From contig OY726572.1 of assembly GCA_963383645.1 (NCBI GenBank), forward strand, positions 21,854,792 through 21,918,791: a stretch of 64,000 nucleotides of DNA, written 5' to 3'. Below the pieces are notes generated by a model. That model saw nothing but the letters and a program-made list of their open reading frames with translations, was not told where the DNA came from and made no database searches. This document shows positions 11,681 through 24,200 of this stretch, one piece after another; the first letter of the stretch is position 1, and each line of letters opens with the position of its first letter. A program made the translations under genes and the position numbers. Source of the DNA: Muscardinus avellanarius. Its lineage: Eukaryota; Chordata; Mammalia; Rodentia; Gliridae.

Positions 11681-12827
11681 CCTGAGCCTCCTTTATTGCT
11701 ATAATCAATGGCCTCCAAAGCTTGCTTTTGCCCCCTCGGTTTTAAGGATTGAGAAATGTCACATCGCCTGTGTTCTGACATAGTACTCGGCTGCCCTTCA
11801 TAATGCCAGTAAGATTGGGAATCAAGGTGCACATTCTTTCTACCCTGGACTTTACCTCACTTGTTAGTCTACCCATGCTAAGTCCTGATCCATCTCTTTA
11901 GACAACCTCTGCCTCTTGTTCTGTGAATAGTGTCCTTCTCTTTTATATACGGAGTTCTATCCTCTTTATATTCTGAGACTTTGACACCAGATGTAGATAT
12001 CTGGAGCTGGAAGAAAAAAATTCTCTTTTCCATACCTCATGCCTATCTGGTAACTTTTAATGGGTTCTTTCTCTTAGAGGATGGCTTTCTCTGGAGCACT
12101 GGTTAGAGCACCCTTGTCGTGTTTCTGGATTCTCTTCCTCCTTTTTAATATAAATGTTGGTCTTCTTGTCTATTTTGTGGTATATGCCACTTAAAAAAGT
12201 TTAACCTTGATATGGAGAAATGCTACCTTTTCAGATTGTGAAAGGCTACCCTTTAACTCTGTTGTCTGTGCTCCTCTAAGTAGCTTTAACATGTGGGCTT
12301 TTGTGAAGACCACTTTCAAACAGAGGAGCATTGAAACCTGAATCTGATACTGCCAGAGGAGGTAGTTTTGAAACACATGAAGGAAATGGCATGTCTGTGT
12401 TACATTTTCATTGGCAGTTGCACCCTTAAAGCCCTTTCAAGAGATGAGGGTGTCAGGGAAGAGAAATGAAGAAGCTATGTTAATTTCTGGTGAGTAAGAC
12501 ATGGGGAATGTTTGGCAATGAAAAAGAAATAAATAACTCTCTTAGAATGTTGTTTCCAGTTGTTCTTTGACTCTGACCTGCTGTTTACCACTGGGCTCAT
12601 ACTGTGTGGAGCTAAGAAGATGGCTGGAGGTGGGGACGTGTTTGAGATAAGTCCTAAATGCAGTTGTCTCAGTTGTTCCTTAGCTCCTGAAATCTGCTGG
12701 TTAAAGTGAATAATTTGAGGCTAACGTGAATTAGTACAGGAAGCCTGTTCTGTTTCATTGAGGCCCCTTGTAACACTCCTTTTTTCCTTCTCAAGGCCAA
12801 GGACCAGCAGAAGTCAGTATAGACTTT

Positions 12828-12868
<41 letters not shown>

Positions 12869-13576
12869 CGTGTGTGTTTTAATGTTCAATAGAATAACAA
12901 ATTAAGTTTGGCGTTACTGGACATAGCTAGAATGTTGAATGATGTAAACTCTCATGATCAGTGTGGAATGTAAATTGGTATAATCACTTTGAAGATAACA
13001 GCAGTATTTGGCAAAGTTGACGATATGTCCTAAGCCTCCGCAGCTTCAGTCTTAGGTATATGCAAAGAAACTCCTCTTGTCAAGATGTACGAAGAAAGTT
13101 GAACAAGACTGCTGGTTACAGTACAGTTTACAGTAGATACTGGAAACGAGCATTAGTGACCACCTGTCCACTGAAATCTCTCATCTTTTGAAGTTATAGG
13201 CTTGTAGGACAATGGCTAGTCTACATTTCCCACTGGAAACCTTGCTGCCTCCAAGGGATAGCCAGCTAAATCCTCTCCCATGGAATGTGAATGTAAGTGA
13301 TGTGTGTCACTTCTAGGCTAGCACTTTTAAGAGAGTAAGCGTACCTCTGGACTTTCCTTCCCTTCTGCTGGCTAGATGCAGGTAATGCTGGGGCCCTCGG
13401 ATGGGAAAGCACAAGACGGAAGATAGTTGACTCTGAACTCTGTGACGGAGAGCCACTTGCCAACTAAGATCATCTATCTGAGACTATTATGTGAGCAAGA
13501 AATAAATGTCTGTTATTTGAAACATGCCTTCTTGGTTCTTGTTGTTAGCCTGCTCAGATACATAACCTTGTCCATT
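11681..13576. other. ZNF512/CCDC121 intergenic stretch, no gene seen
   Basis: Mostly single-copy-looking sequence without SINEs apart from the GT run at 12829-12878. It may include longer ZNF512 3' UTR isoforms. I see no splice-supported exon here. Confidence 0.5.
12829..12878 (+). repeat. (GT)n microsatellite with a CG core
   Basis: Alternating purine-pyrimidine run with cgcgcgcg inside, a potential Z-DNA former. Confidence 0.95.
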
Positions 13577-13816
13577 GAAAAGGATGGATAGAGCTGGGCG
13601 TGGTGGCGCACGCTTGTAATCCCAGCATTTAGGTGACTCAGGAGGATCTGGGTTCACGCGGACAGCCTCAGCTAATTACTTAGTGAGGCCCTTTGCAACT
13701 CACTGAGACCCTGTTTCAAAATAAAGAATAAAAAATAGGGCTGGGGGTGTAGCTCAGAGGTAGAATGTCCCTGGGTTCTATCCCCAGTACCACAAAAAAA
13801 AAAAAAAGGATGGATA
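13577..13816 (+). repeat. Composite SINE, subfamily A, with target-site duplication
   Basis: Body 13591-13803; aaaaggatggata on both sides. Confidence 0.9.
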
Positions 13817-13971
13817 AATTATTATAGTCATGTAGTAGACTACACTATGTAAATAACACAGGTTTCTTGTTATTATGAATACACCCCAAAAATAATGTCT
13901 TGGAAAAGCAAGTTACAGATACATCAAGAGTACCATTCATGTAATATAAAAAACATGCAGAAATGCTCTTT

Positions 13972-14160
13972 GGTGCCAGGCATTGTGGCACACACTTATA
14001 ATCCCAGTGTTTGGGAGGCTGAGACAGGAGAATCACAGGTTCATGGCCAGCCTCAGCAACTTGTGAGGCTCTGCAACTTAGACCCTATTTTAAAATAAGA
14101 ATAAAAAACTAGGATGCCCCCCCTGGGTTCAATCCCCCGTACCACCACCAAAAAAAAAAA
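13972..14160 (+). repeat. Composite SINE, diverged
   Basis: Sense-strand copy with a shortened ID half, ending in poly(A). Confidence 0.82.
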
Positions 14161-14237
14161 TATATACATATATATATATATATATATTTATAGCATATAT
14201 ATATTTATAGCATATATGTCAAATATGTTTGTGTGTA

Positions 14238-14268
<31 letters not shown>
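14160..14268 (+). repeat. (TA)n / (GT)n compound microsatellite
   Basis: Two TA runs and a GT run grown from the poly(A) end of the preceding SINE. Confidence 0.93.
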
Positions 14269-14967
14269 TCTGCCTGCCTGCCTCTTTGGTAAGAGAACAC
14301 TGTAGAAATTTTATTTTTACTTCATCTTTTCTTCACCCCATAGTCACTTCTTCCCTACTTGAACAAATGGTACCACTGCCTCCAGATGCTGAGACAGAGA
14401 TTTTCTTTCTCCTCTTACTAGTTTCATCTTCCCCTTTTACTCATAGTCTCTGATCATTCCCCAGCTACACTTTGGCCACACATATCTTTGTGTTCTTTGA
14501 ATCTACCAAGTGTAATCCCACTTTAGACCCTTTGTGTTCACGGTTGCTTCTTCCCGAAATGTTTTCTTAGTGTTTGCATTTTAGGCTTTATCATTCCACT
14601 TTTTACCTTACATACTTTCTGTAACTTTTAGTTAAAATTAACGTTAATTTTCTATTTAATTTTCTTCATAGCAAAACAAAAATAGATTGACATCTTAGGC
14701 TAATCCATTGTTTACAAGGGGTATGGATCTCATACTTTATCAGATGTGATTTACCCTTTCATGTCTTCAAGCACTCACTCTGAAAGGGTCAGTTTCCAGC
14801 AATATAACAGATTGTTTCTCTGGGATGACCAAAGTATACTGAGATCAGATGGAAGTTACCCATTCCTGAATTACACACTTAAAACAGCAGATGTGAAATT
14901 ACAGCAGAATAGTAAGAGTCCAAGGTCCTTACTACCTTCCAATTCATCAGACTGATATATTTTGCTG

Positions 14968-15155
14968 TGTGTGTTGTGTGTGTGTGTGTTTTACTGGGGA
15001 TTGAACACAAAGGCATTGTCTTTGAGTTACACCCCCAGCCTGATTTTATTTATTTGGAAACAGTCTCACTAACAGAGGCTGTCCTTGAACCTGTGATCCT
15101 CCAGTTTCAGCCTCCCAAGTACTGGGATTATAGGTATGTGCCATCATGCCCAGGT
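14968..15155 (-). repeat. Composite SINE with GT-rich tail
   Basis: Reverse copy; its tail has become a gtgtgt run. Confidence 0.8.
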
Positions 15156-16206
15156 TTTACTAGGGTTTTATATCCACTGGAAATAGAGCTTTCAGAATTG
15201 CCTTGGATCCCATGCTAAGTTCAGTCTTTTTTGTATTTTTGGCTCATGAACTGGGGTATTCAGGCAAAGGTAACTACATGCTATCTAAGCCCTAGTTTCT
15301 GCATTAAACATTATGTAATAAAATTGTATTACTTGCACACATGCATGAGACATGCAGGAAGGGTAGAGTTGTGAGGAAAAACAGTAATAAAATCAATGGA
15401 TTAATGATAATAAATAGGCTATTTTAATAAAAAATAGTACATATTTTTAAAATGTTAAAGCTGGAAGTTAAGGGCATATTGAATTATTTTTTAAATCCAA
15501 TTTTAAATGAATTCATTTTATATATAAATCTGAAAATTCAGGGAAATTATTTTGAAGTTTTTTATTATAATTTCTGGAAAATGTAAAGCTGATTATATTT
15601 TTTTCTATAGAGAAGCAATGTTAAAATATGGGCTCATACTCCTATACTGGTTTAGCCTTACTTAAATTATCATAAATTTAACAATTATATCTCCCATATA
15701 TAAAAGTCTATACTAAAAATGATCCTAATCTTATAATACTATAAATATATAGTTTATATTAATTATAGAAGGTATTTGGGAACAAAATACATATGTAGGA
15801 AAGAAATGTCCTAAAGCATTTAATTACTTTTACTTATTATCTTAGACTCTGGAATTCTGCTAGAGAAATAAGATGACACAAGACTTAAAAAGTGTCCAAA
15901 TATTGTAAAACTTTAAAAATAATAATTTAAATTATTATGGTCTCTTAGGGTAGCAGTATTGTTCCCATTTATAACAGACAGAGGCTAGACCAGTGATTTA
16001 TTAGAATGTGAATCCTAGGAGTATGATTCCATATTTTAACATTGCTCCTCTGTAGGAAAATATAATCTTTACACTTTCCAGAAATTGTTAGTGATAAAAA
16101 ATATAAATTTCCGCTATGGATATTTTATCCTAGTAATCAGCAATCCAAAAGCTTTCCTATTAAGTTTACTTTGCTCCAGTTCTTATTTCATTTGTTATTT
16201 TAGGAA
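15156..16206. other. CCDC121: AT-rich stretch downstream of CCDC121, no feature seen
   Basis: Strongly A/T-rich, no recognisable SINE and no long open frame. It should contain the CCDC121 3' UTR (minus strand), but I could not pick one polyadenylation signal with confidence. Confidence 0.4.
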
Positions 16207-17161
16207 TTACTTTGGAGTTCTTCTTGGCTTGCTGCCTAGGGGAGGGCTCAGAGTGGTGTTTGGAGCATCTTCTTTTTGGGGGCACCAATTAGGCCCGGCT
16301 TTCAGTCTTTGCCTCCCCCTGATTAAGCATTCTTGATACCACTGTTCCTCCTTCAACAGCTGCTTCTGTTTTTTTAACCGGCTCTGAGTAGCTTCTAACT
16401 TTTTGGATACCTGGATGAGCTGCTCTAATTCTTTCTGTAATTCGTGGTTCTCTCTGCAGACACCAAGGCAGAACTCGATATTAGATTTCTGTGCTATAGC
16501 CTCCAGCATCTGGACCTTACTCCTGATCTTTCTTTTCCTCTTTCTCAACTGCCTCATGTCTAGCTCAGTCAGTTGTTTCTCCAGGAGTGCATTTTGCTGG
16601 AGGAACTGGAAGTGTGCTTCCTGATCCTTCAGATAGGTCTCTGATTTGATTTTCTCTTCTTCCTTCTGCAATGCCTCTATTCTCATGTCTTGTCTTTCCT
16701 TTACTAGTGAAATGTTCCTCAGTGCCTGCAGCTGATGCTCCAAGTTGGATTGGGTTTTTTTCCCCTGCAATACCTGTGTTTTAAGAATTGACGTCTGTTT
16801 TGCAAACTTGGAGGACAATTCTTGTCTAGTTTGTTCTATCTCCCTACATTTTTGGAAGTACTCCTTCCACTGTTCTTCATGTTGCCTTCTACAGTTGTTA
16901 TTTTTTTTGGCCAGGTATTCCAGAAAGAGTTTGTTTTCAGCCTGGACAAGTAACTTTTCCTCGAATATCTGCCGGGTTTCCTCCAGCACCAGGTCCCGAC
17001 GGATCTGGGCTTCTTCTATTTGCTTGTTCAGATTCCTCATCGCCAACAGTGTCTTTCCTTTAATCTTGTTCTCCCACTTTGTTAGTTTTTCTGGTATGAA
17101 AAATGTATGTAGAATGGTAAGATATGCTGACGGAGGGGTAGTTCTGGGGTTCTCGGCCAAC
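16207..17161 (-). CDS. CCDC121: CCDC121 coding exon 2 (coiled coil)
   Basis: Stop TAA at 16207-16209. It contains residues 116-432 of the long form; the internal ATG at 17038-17040 is the probable short-isoform start. Acceptor AG is the complement of 17162-17163. Confidence 0.92.
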
Positions 17162-17956
17162 CTACAGAAAGCACAAATAAGATATTTATCAATTCTTTAA
17201 AAAACCCCACACAATTGTCCTTCATTCTCATTCTCTATCCCCCCCCCACACACTCACTTTTTGAGCACCCACTATGTTCCACACACTCTGCAAGGCTCTA
17301 GTAAAGATAAAGAATGTGGCGTACAATTCACAATAATATATAGTCACTACAACCCCGCAAGTTTTATTTCAATTTTAAAAAGGAGAAAATAGCTTGGGGT
17401 TTCACGTGACACGCCCAAGACATAACACCCTTAGTAAGTGGCAGAGCCTGGGTATATGAAAGTGACTGAGTTACTGAGTACCGTAGCGACTACAAAGAGT
17501 GACAGAAACAGACTGGGTGATCGGGACTGTCAAACTTTTCTCGGCTCGTTCATCTTTGCGAGTTTCCAAGGCCCTTCCGCGCAAGCCGAGCCCCCGCGTC
17601 CCCAGCACTTACATGTTCCCGGAAGCCCCGCGCTCGCTAGGGCAGCTCCGTACTTCACTAACCGTGACGGCCGAGGAGTGAGCGCTGAGGTCGGGGCTCC
17701 GACTCTCGCGGGCGGGGCGTCCGAACGCGGGAAGTTCTTGCGCGAGCCCCCTCCGGTGGTCCACGCGACCCCGCTCCGCCCAGCAACTCCGGAGGTCGCC
17801 CACCGCCCTCGTCCTGGCCGGGGCCGCCCTGAGCAGTTTGACCACCTCTGGGGTCAAGTGGGCCATGGCAGTCGACCATCTAGCTTTCTGGGGACTGAAA
17901 GTGAGACGCACGCTCTTCGTTTTCGAGCTGCGGGGCCCCTCCTCTCGGGACTCCAT
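16207..17956 (-). CDS. CCDC121: CCDC121, coiled-coil domain protein 121 (two coding exons, long form 432 aa)
   Basis: Exon 2 (17161-16207) encodes a highly charged Lys/Glu/Gln-rich protein predicted to be almost all coiled coil; the start M-R-N-L-N-K at 17040 gives 277 aa, close to the 278 aa human short form. Exon 2 is open up to a splice acceptor (ctgtag before 17161), and exon 1 (17956-17613) ends at a strong donor, gtaagt. The two join in frame (..AT|G..) for 432 aa, near the 440 aa human long form. The exon 1 start at 17956 has a good context (gacgggATGg) and lies 228 bp from the GPN1 start on the other strand. Function is not established; the family is known only as a coiled-coil protein. 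An intronic MIR lies at 17257-17460. Confidence 0.9.
17257..17460 (+). repeat. MIR (mammal-wide tRNA-derived SINE)
   Basis: Blocks ttgagcacccactatgttcc near the start and cttagtaagtggcagagcct near the end match the MIR core and tail. It lies in the CCDC121 intron. Confidence 0.75.
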
Positions 17957-18183
17957 CCCGTCTCGCCCTCCAGAGAGGCCCAGCGCCCCCTCCCCGGCCC
18001 CTCCCGAGGCCGCGGCGCCCCCGCTCCCGCCGCCCGCGGACTGGACCGGCCGCTGCGGGGCGCGGAGACGCCCAGCCCCGGGCGCCGCCCACGCGCGCCG
18101 CCGGATTCTGCGCACAATCGCGCAGCCCCTCTAGCGCGCCGCGCCGCCCTCGCTGGTGCGGGCGGGGCGGGGCCGGCGGAAAG
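17560..18183. promoter_or_regulatory. Bidirectional CpG-island promoter of CCDC121 and GPN1
   Basis: GC- and CpG-rich sequence between and across the two divergent start codons (17956 minus, 18184 plus); no TATA box at a useful place. A CCGGAAG ETS-type core is at 17618-17624. The island continues through GPN1 exon 1 to about 18440. Confidence 0.75.
17613..17956 (-). CDS. CCDC121: CCDC121 coding exon 1 of the long isoform
   Basis: Open frame from the ATG at 17956 to donor gtaagt (complement of 17607-17612); 114 codons plus two bases, with the third base supplied by exon 2. The exon is GC-rich and Arg/Ser/Ala-rich. It lies inside the shared CpG island, so some apparent coding potential may be compositional; phase and total length support it. 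Confidence 0.65.
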
Positions 18184-18191
18184 ATGGCGGC
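18180..18191 (+). promoter_or_regulatory. GPN1: YY1-type motif over the GPN1 start codon
   Basis: The bases aaagATGGCGGC around the start codon match the YY1 consensus that often overlaps initiation codons of housekeeping genes. Motif match only; occupancy is inferred. Confidence 0.5.
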
Positions 18192-18285
18192 CCCCGCGGA
18201 GCGCCCGGCGGCGGGCGCCGCTCGGCCCCCCGTGTGCCTGCTGGTGCTGGGGATGGCGGGGTCCGGGAAGACCACCTTTGTGCAG
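18184..18285 (+). CDS. GPN1: GPN1 coding exon 1
   Basis: Residues 1-34; an Ala/Pro-rich N-terminus and the P-loop. Donor gtgacg. Confidence 0.95.
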
Positions 18286-21200
18286 GTGACGCACGGGCGC
18301 GGCCGTGGAGGGCGGCGGGAGGCTGCCTGGGCGGGGGGAGGCAGGAGCAGAGGGAGGGGTGGCCCTCGCGTGCTGGCGCCCGGCCCCGGAGCCCCGGCCG
18401 CCGGCCTGGGCGGCTCGGCCCCTGCCGCGCTCCCGCCGTCTGCCCGGCATCCCCTACGTGGCTCTGTGCCGGGTGCGTGCTCCGCACCACTTTGCACGTT
18501 GTCTTGAATTCCTGCCAATATTCCCTTGCTGATAAACGACCTGCTTCTCGAATGCGGGGCTTGCAAGCAACTTTTCAGTGATTAATAATACAGCGCCGGC
18601 ACACAGGTTTTCAGTGAAGAGTAGCCAGAGAATTAACTTTTTTGCGTGCCTACCAGGTTCTAAGCGAAAATGGAGTTGACAAGGTTACCGCTTTCGTGGA
18701 GTTAAAGAGCAGGAAAACCCGTACACACACCTAAACAGCGAATAAATGAGACTGGAGGAGACTCTGTTCGATGGGTGATGAAGGAAGGCAGCGTATGAAC
18801 TGAGTTGGGCGTGGATATAGTTGATGGATATTTCAGATGGGAAGAACTAGTGCCAGTCTTTAGGCATGGTCCATAAGGCAAAAGAAGTTCGCCCTGGTCC
18901 CCGCATTGCTCCTTCATCTCACTCCCTCTCCCCAAATTTTTGCAGAGGCTCACGGGTCACCTGCATAGTCAAGGCTCTCCACCTTATGTGATCAACCTGG
19001 ACCCCGCAGTACACGAAGTCCCCTTTCCTGCCAATATTGGTGAGTAAGTTGTCCTAGAACTTGCATAAAATGCTTCAGAATGGAAAGACTCTAGTCTGCC
19101 AGTTTTCAGTGCCTTCAGTTTTTATTTTTTCCGAATGATCAACTTTGATTTTCTTTGGACTTGTTGGAGTCCCTAAAAAGGCTTGTTCTGTACATTTTTC
19201 TCTCTGTTTACTCCTTCCCCTTTCCTATATTTCTTTGTGTCCTTCCATTCATCTTTATCCTCCCCCTCTTTCTGACTCTAGTGTGTCAGGCTATTGTAAT
19301 TTGGGAAAAGAAGTGACAGAAAGTCAGTCCATAAACATCTAGGCCATAAACCTTTCACTCAACCCTGATACCTAAACATGTTGCCCTTACTTCCTTTTCT
19401 TAAAGTTTCATTAGTGTATTAGAATTCTTCTGTAGTTCACTCACCTGAAATGCATGGGAAAATGTGTATGTATGTATGTATGTATGTATGTATGTATGCA
19501 TGTATATATGTGAATTGTTTCTAATGAGATGTTTTCATTTTTATCAGACTTTAAGTAAATTTTTTTTTTTTTTTTTGTGTGTGTGTGGTACTGGGGATGG
19601 AACCCAGGGGCATTTTACCTCCAGGCTATACTCCCAGACCTATTTTATATTTTATTTGGAAACAGGGTCTTTTAAGCCAGCTGAGGCTGGCGATCCTCCT
19701 GTCTCAGCCTCCCAAGCGCGGGGATTAAGTATAAAGTTTTTTACTATAACAAATATTAAGAATGGGTTGAAGCCAGTTATGGTGGGGTGCACACCTGTAA
19801 TCCCGGTACTTGGGAGGCTGAGGCAGGAGGATTGCAGCCTCAGCAACTCATAGTGAGGCCCTTCACAATTTAGACCCTGTTTCAAAATTAAAAAGATAAA
19901 AATGAAATAGGCCTGGGCCTGTTTCAAAATTAAAAAGATAAAAATGAAATAGGCCTGGGCATGTAGCTCAGGGGTAGAATGACCCTGAGTTTAGTTCCCC
20001 AGTACCAACAAATCCTGGCTACTGGATTTTTTTTTTTAAGCTACTGGGATTGAACCCAGGGGCATTCAACCTCCAAGCGATAACCCCCAGCCCTATTTTT
20101 AATTCCTTATTTTGAAAAAGGGTCTCACTAATTAAAGGTGAAAGGTCTTAAAGTGTGTTTTTTCTTATATATTACATTCCAGTTAATTCTTTTTTCCCCC
20201 CCATTCAGATATTCGTGACACTGTGAAGTATAAAGAAGTCATGAGACAGTATCCTTTTCCATGTCTACTGCGGTATTGATTTTTCCTGGCTAGTTGCCGT
20301 CTGTGTGTTTTATGGTTAAGAGAGAGTTTTTTGTGTGTACAAGCAAAAGCATTGATTCCTTTAAAGTAATTTTAAAGAGGTATTGTGAATGATCAGAAAT
20401 ACCATCTTAATTCCACATACCTTTAATTCTAGTATTTGGGAGGCTAAGACAGGAGGATCACTGGTTCAAGATCAGCCTCAGTAACTTAGTGAGATACTCA
20501 GCAACTTAGCAAGACCCTCTTTCAAAATAAAAAGAGCTGAGAGTGTAACTTGAAGGCAGAATGCCTCTGAGTTCAATCCCCAGTACCAAAACCAAAACAA
20601 CAACAACAAAATACCATTTTAGCTTTAGTTTGCATTTTCATACCATCCACCCAGACCACAGCCTATTAGAATTAAAGGGCAAAGAAAAATGAGGGGCTAG
20701 CTGGCAGCCCCACAAGGTATGTTTGTCTTAGAAGATAAATGCATTCACACCCCTTCAGACCCAAAGACTCAAAATGAGTAGATTTAGCAGGGCATGTTGG
20801 CACATGCTTGTAATCCCAGAATTCAGGAGGTCGAGTCAGGAGGATCGAGGTTTGCAGACAGCCTCAGCTACTTAGTGAGGCCCTTTGCAACTCAGTGGGA
20901 CCCTGTTTCAAAATGAAGAATAAAAAATAGGGATAGGGCTGTAGCTCAGAGGTAGAATGCCCCTGGGTTCCATCTCTAGTACCACACACACAAGAGTAGG
21001 TTTAGTTGGATTGTTAGTGCCTTTTTTTATGAAATGTTCATTATCTGGGTAGGTAAATGTAGGACAGAAGATTAATTCTAATCATCAGGTTGCTTGATTA
21101 GTGAAGAGCAGAGCAAGAGGTTACATAGATGATCTTAATGGCTAATGCCTGCAGGCTGTCACTGCCTGGCAGGTCTGTCTATTATATTTTCATCATTTTG

Positions 21201-24200
21201 CTTTCCTCATTCTGCTTGAATATCCCTAAAGTAGATCAATGATTGAGGAAGATCTTGATAGTGATTGTTGTCCTGTGAGGCTGCGGTTGTGTGATTGCCA
21301 AGGATTAAGTTGCCAGTATCAGTTATTGGAATGTTAATATTGTAATGCTATCTAGGTGAGTAATATCCAATCATGGACTTCATAATCTAATCTGTGCAAT
21401 TATAAATCCTTAGCTGAGTATCTAGATATGGACTTGGACCCAATGGTGGTATAGTGACCTCACTCAACCTCTTTGCTACCAGATTTGATCAGGTCTGTTG
21501 GTCTTTACATTTATAGATATTTCTGTGTAAAACCTGACGCTTATGTGCCCCATCTTGATCACATTGGCAAAGCAGAGTGGCAAACCTGAACAAAAATACA
21601 GAAAATAGATTGGTTTTTTGGTAGGAGAAGTAGACTAGGAGAGGATGAGACACTTCACGTTTAATATTTGTGACAGCCAACAAAGCAAAGATCCAAGAGG
21701 CCTGAATTCTTTATCTGACCCATTACTGGCTTGTCATAATGCCCTGAGGATGGTATAAAAGGATGGAGAGTGGGATGGGCTAGCACACCAGAATGAAAGA
21801 TAATGATACTTTTTACTCATGACAGATGTTTGTCATCCTCTAGGTTTTCCTCTGTCACCTGCTTCCATAAGGGTGTTTTATAATCATTCTTTTAAAATTC
21901 TATGTCACTCCCTAAGCCAGGCCATTCACATTTGACCAAAAGCTAGGTTCAATGGATGTGTACCATTAGTCCTAGATATTCAGGAGGTTGTGGCAAGAGA
22001 ATCACTTGAACCCAGAAGTTCAGGGCCAGCCTAGGTAACATATCAAGACTTTGTTTCTTTAAACAAAGAAACAAAGAAAAAAAAATTTGCCCAAATTGCC
22101 AAGAGGTATGGCAGATCAGGTCTTAAGCATCTCAGGTCCTTGCTTCTGCCCCAGGATGTTGCAATGCTGGGGGTGTGACTGTGCTTCTTTGGCTCAGTGA
22201 GTTTGTTCATTAATATCCTAAGATTGAGAACATAGATTCAATAGGTGATGGTATCTATGGGGCATGCCACACTAGAGAGGGCCTGTGGTTTTGTGTTGAA
22301 ATACGTTTCTGTTGTAATTCTGTCTCTTTCTCTCTTTCTTATAGGTGATGAAATTTATTGAGAAGGCCCAGAACACATCTAAGTATGTGATTTCTATTGA
22401 TTACTATTTAAACCGATTACTATTTAAACCTATTAATTACTCTTTTTTTTTTTCTTTGGCAGTACTGGGATAGAACCCAAGGTCATTCTACCTCCAAGCT
22501 ACATCCCCAGCCCTATTTTTTTTTTTTTTTTTTTTTTTTTGGTGGTACTGGGGTTCCTGGAAGCCCTTCTACCTCCGGGCTACACTCCCAGACCTATTTT
22601 TGCATTTTTATTTGGAAACAGGGTCTCCTAAGCCAGCGCGCGGGGCTAGCTTCGAACCTGCGCGATCCTCCTGTCTCTGCCTCCCAAGCGCGGGGATTAC
22701 AAGCGTGCGCCACCACGCCCGGCCAGCCCTATTTTTTATTCTTTATTTTGAAACAGGGTCTCTGAGTTGCAAAGGGCCTCACTGAGTAGCTGAGGCTGTC
22801 CACAAGCCACGATCCTCCTGTCTCAGGCTCCCAAATGCTGGGACTACAAGTGTGCGGCACCACGCCCAGCTCTTGATTACTCTTTTTTTTTTTTCTTTTT
22901 CTTTTTTTTTTTTTTGGTGGTACTCGGGTTCCTGGAAGCCCTTCTACCTCCGGGCTACACTCCCAGACCTATTTTATATTTTTATTTGGAAACAGGGTCT
23001 CTTAAGCCAGCGCGGCTGGCTTTGAACCTGCGCGATCCTCCTGTCTCCGCCTCCCAAGCGTGGGGATTACAAGCGTGCGCCACCACGCCTGGCTTGATTA
23101 CTCTTTAGTTGACACATTTTAGGCTTTCTTTTGTGTGTGTGTGTTTGTGACACTGGGGATTGAACCCAGAGGCATTCTAACTCTGAGCTATACTCCACCC
23201 CTAATTTATTTTGATTTGGAAACAGGTTCTCCCTAGGTTAATGAGAGTCTTATTACTTGAGAATGTTCTTGAACCTTTGATCTTCCTGTCTCAGCCTCCA
23301 AAGTACTAGGATTACAAGTGGCTATTTCTAGGCTTTTGAAAGGATTTGAGGTTATCACTGAGCTCTGAAAGGGTGTTGAGATGAAGCTGTTAGAAGTAAA
23401 AACAAAGCCAGGCATGGTGGCACATGCTTGTAATCCCAGTACCTGGGAGGCTGAGACAGGAGGATCACAGGTTCGTGGCCAGCCTCAGCTACTAAATAAA
23501 GAATAAAAATGCCAGGTGTGGTAGTGCAAGCTTGTAATCCCAGTACTTTGGAGGCTGAGACAGGAGGATTGCACAGGTTTGAAGCCAGCTTCAGCTACTT
23601 AGTGAGGCTCTCAGCAACTTTGTGAGTCCTTGTTTCCAAATAATATATAAAATAGGTCTGAGAGTGTAACCTGGAGGTAGAAAGCCCCTGCGCTCCATCC
23701 TCAGAACCATAAATAAGGAAGGAAGGGAGGGAGGAAGGAGAGGAAGGAGGGATTAAAAAATGGGTCTGGCCGGGTGGAGATAGGAGGATTGCGCAGGTTT
23801 GAAGCCAGCCGGCGTAAGAGACCCTATTTCCAAATAAAAAATATAAAATAGGTCTAGAAGTGTAGCCTGGAGGTAGAAGGATTTCCAGGACCACCAAAAA
23901 AAAAAAAAAAAAAAAAAAAGGGTCTGGTAGTGTAGCCCGGAGTTAGAAGGCCCCTGGGTTTAATCCTCAGTACCGCAGAAAAAAAGGGAAGTGAAGAAAA
24001 AACAAATAGGATAAATTCATTAAGATGCCGTACAGTATAGAGCTCAGTTTTATGTTGTCCCACCTCCAGTTACTGTGGCCCCCAATATATGACTTCTTGG
24101 GCGGTATCTTGAGACCGTCTAAATTGAGTTGGCTGCCTGCCTTCTCTTGGGAAAACAGTTGTTGGCACTGAAGCCTCTTAAGAAAGTTTCTAATCCCTAT

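Noticed and set aside
16207..17160. CCDC121 as a single-exon gene starting at 17160
   Set aside because: The codon there is TTG directly after a splice acceptor; the real starts are the ATG at 17040 (short form) or at 17956 through exon 1.
17438..18289. A 283-codon plus-strand open frame across the CpG island
   Set aside because: It overlaps GPN1 exon 1 in another frame, has a low-complexity Pro/Ala/Arg/Gly composition expected from GC-rich DNA, and matches no protein I know.
20240..20260. AT-AC reading of GPN1 intron 3 or a donor after gacag
   Set aside because: Only the cut before gtatcc restores the reading frame with exon 4, whose acceptor is AG; hence a U12 GT-AG intron.
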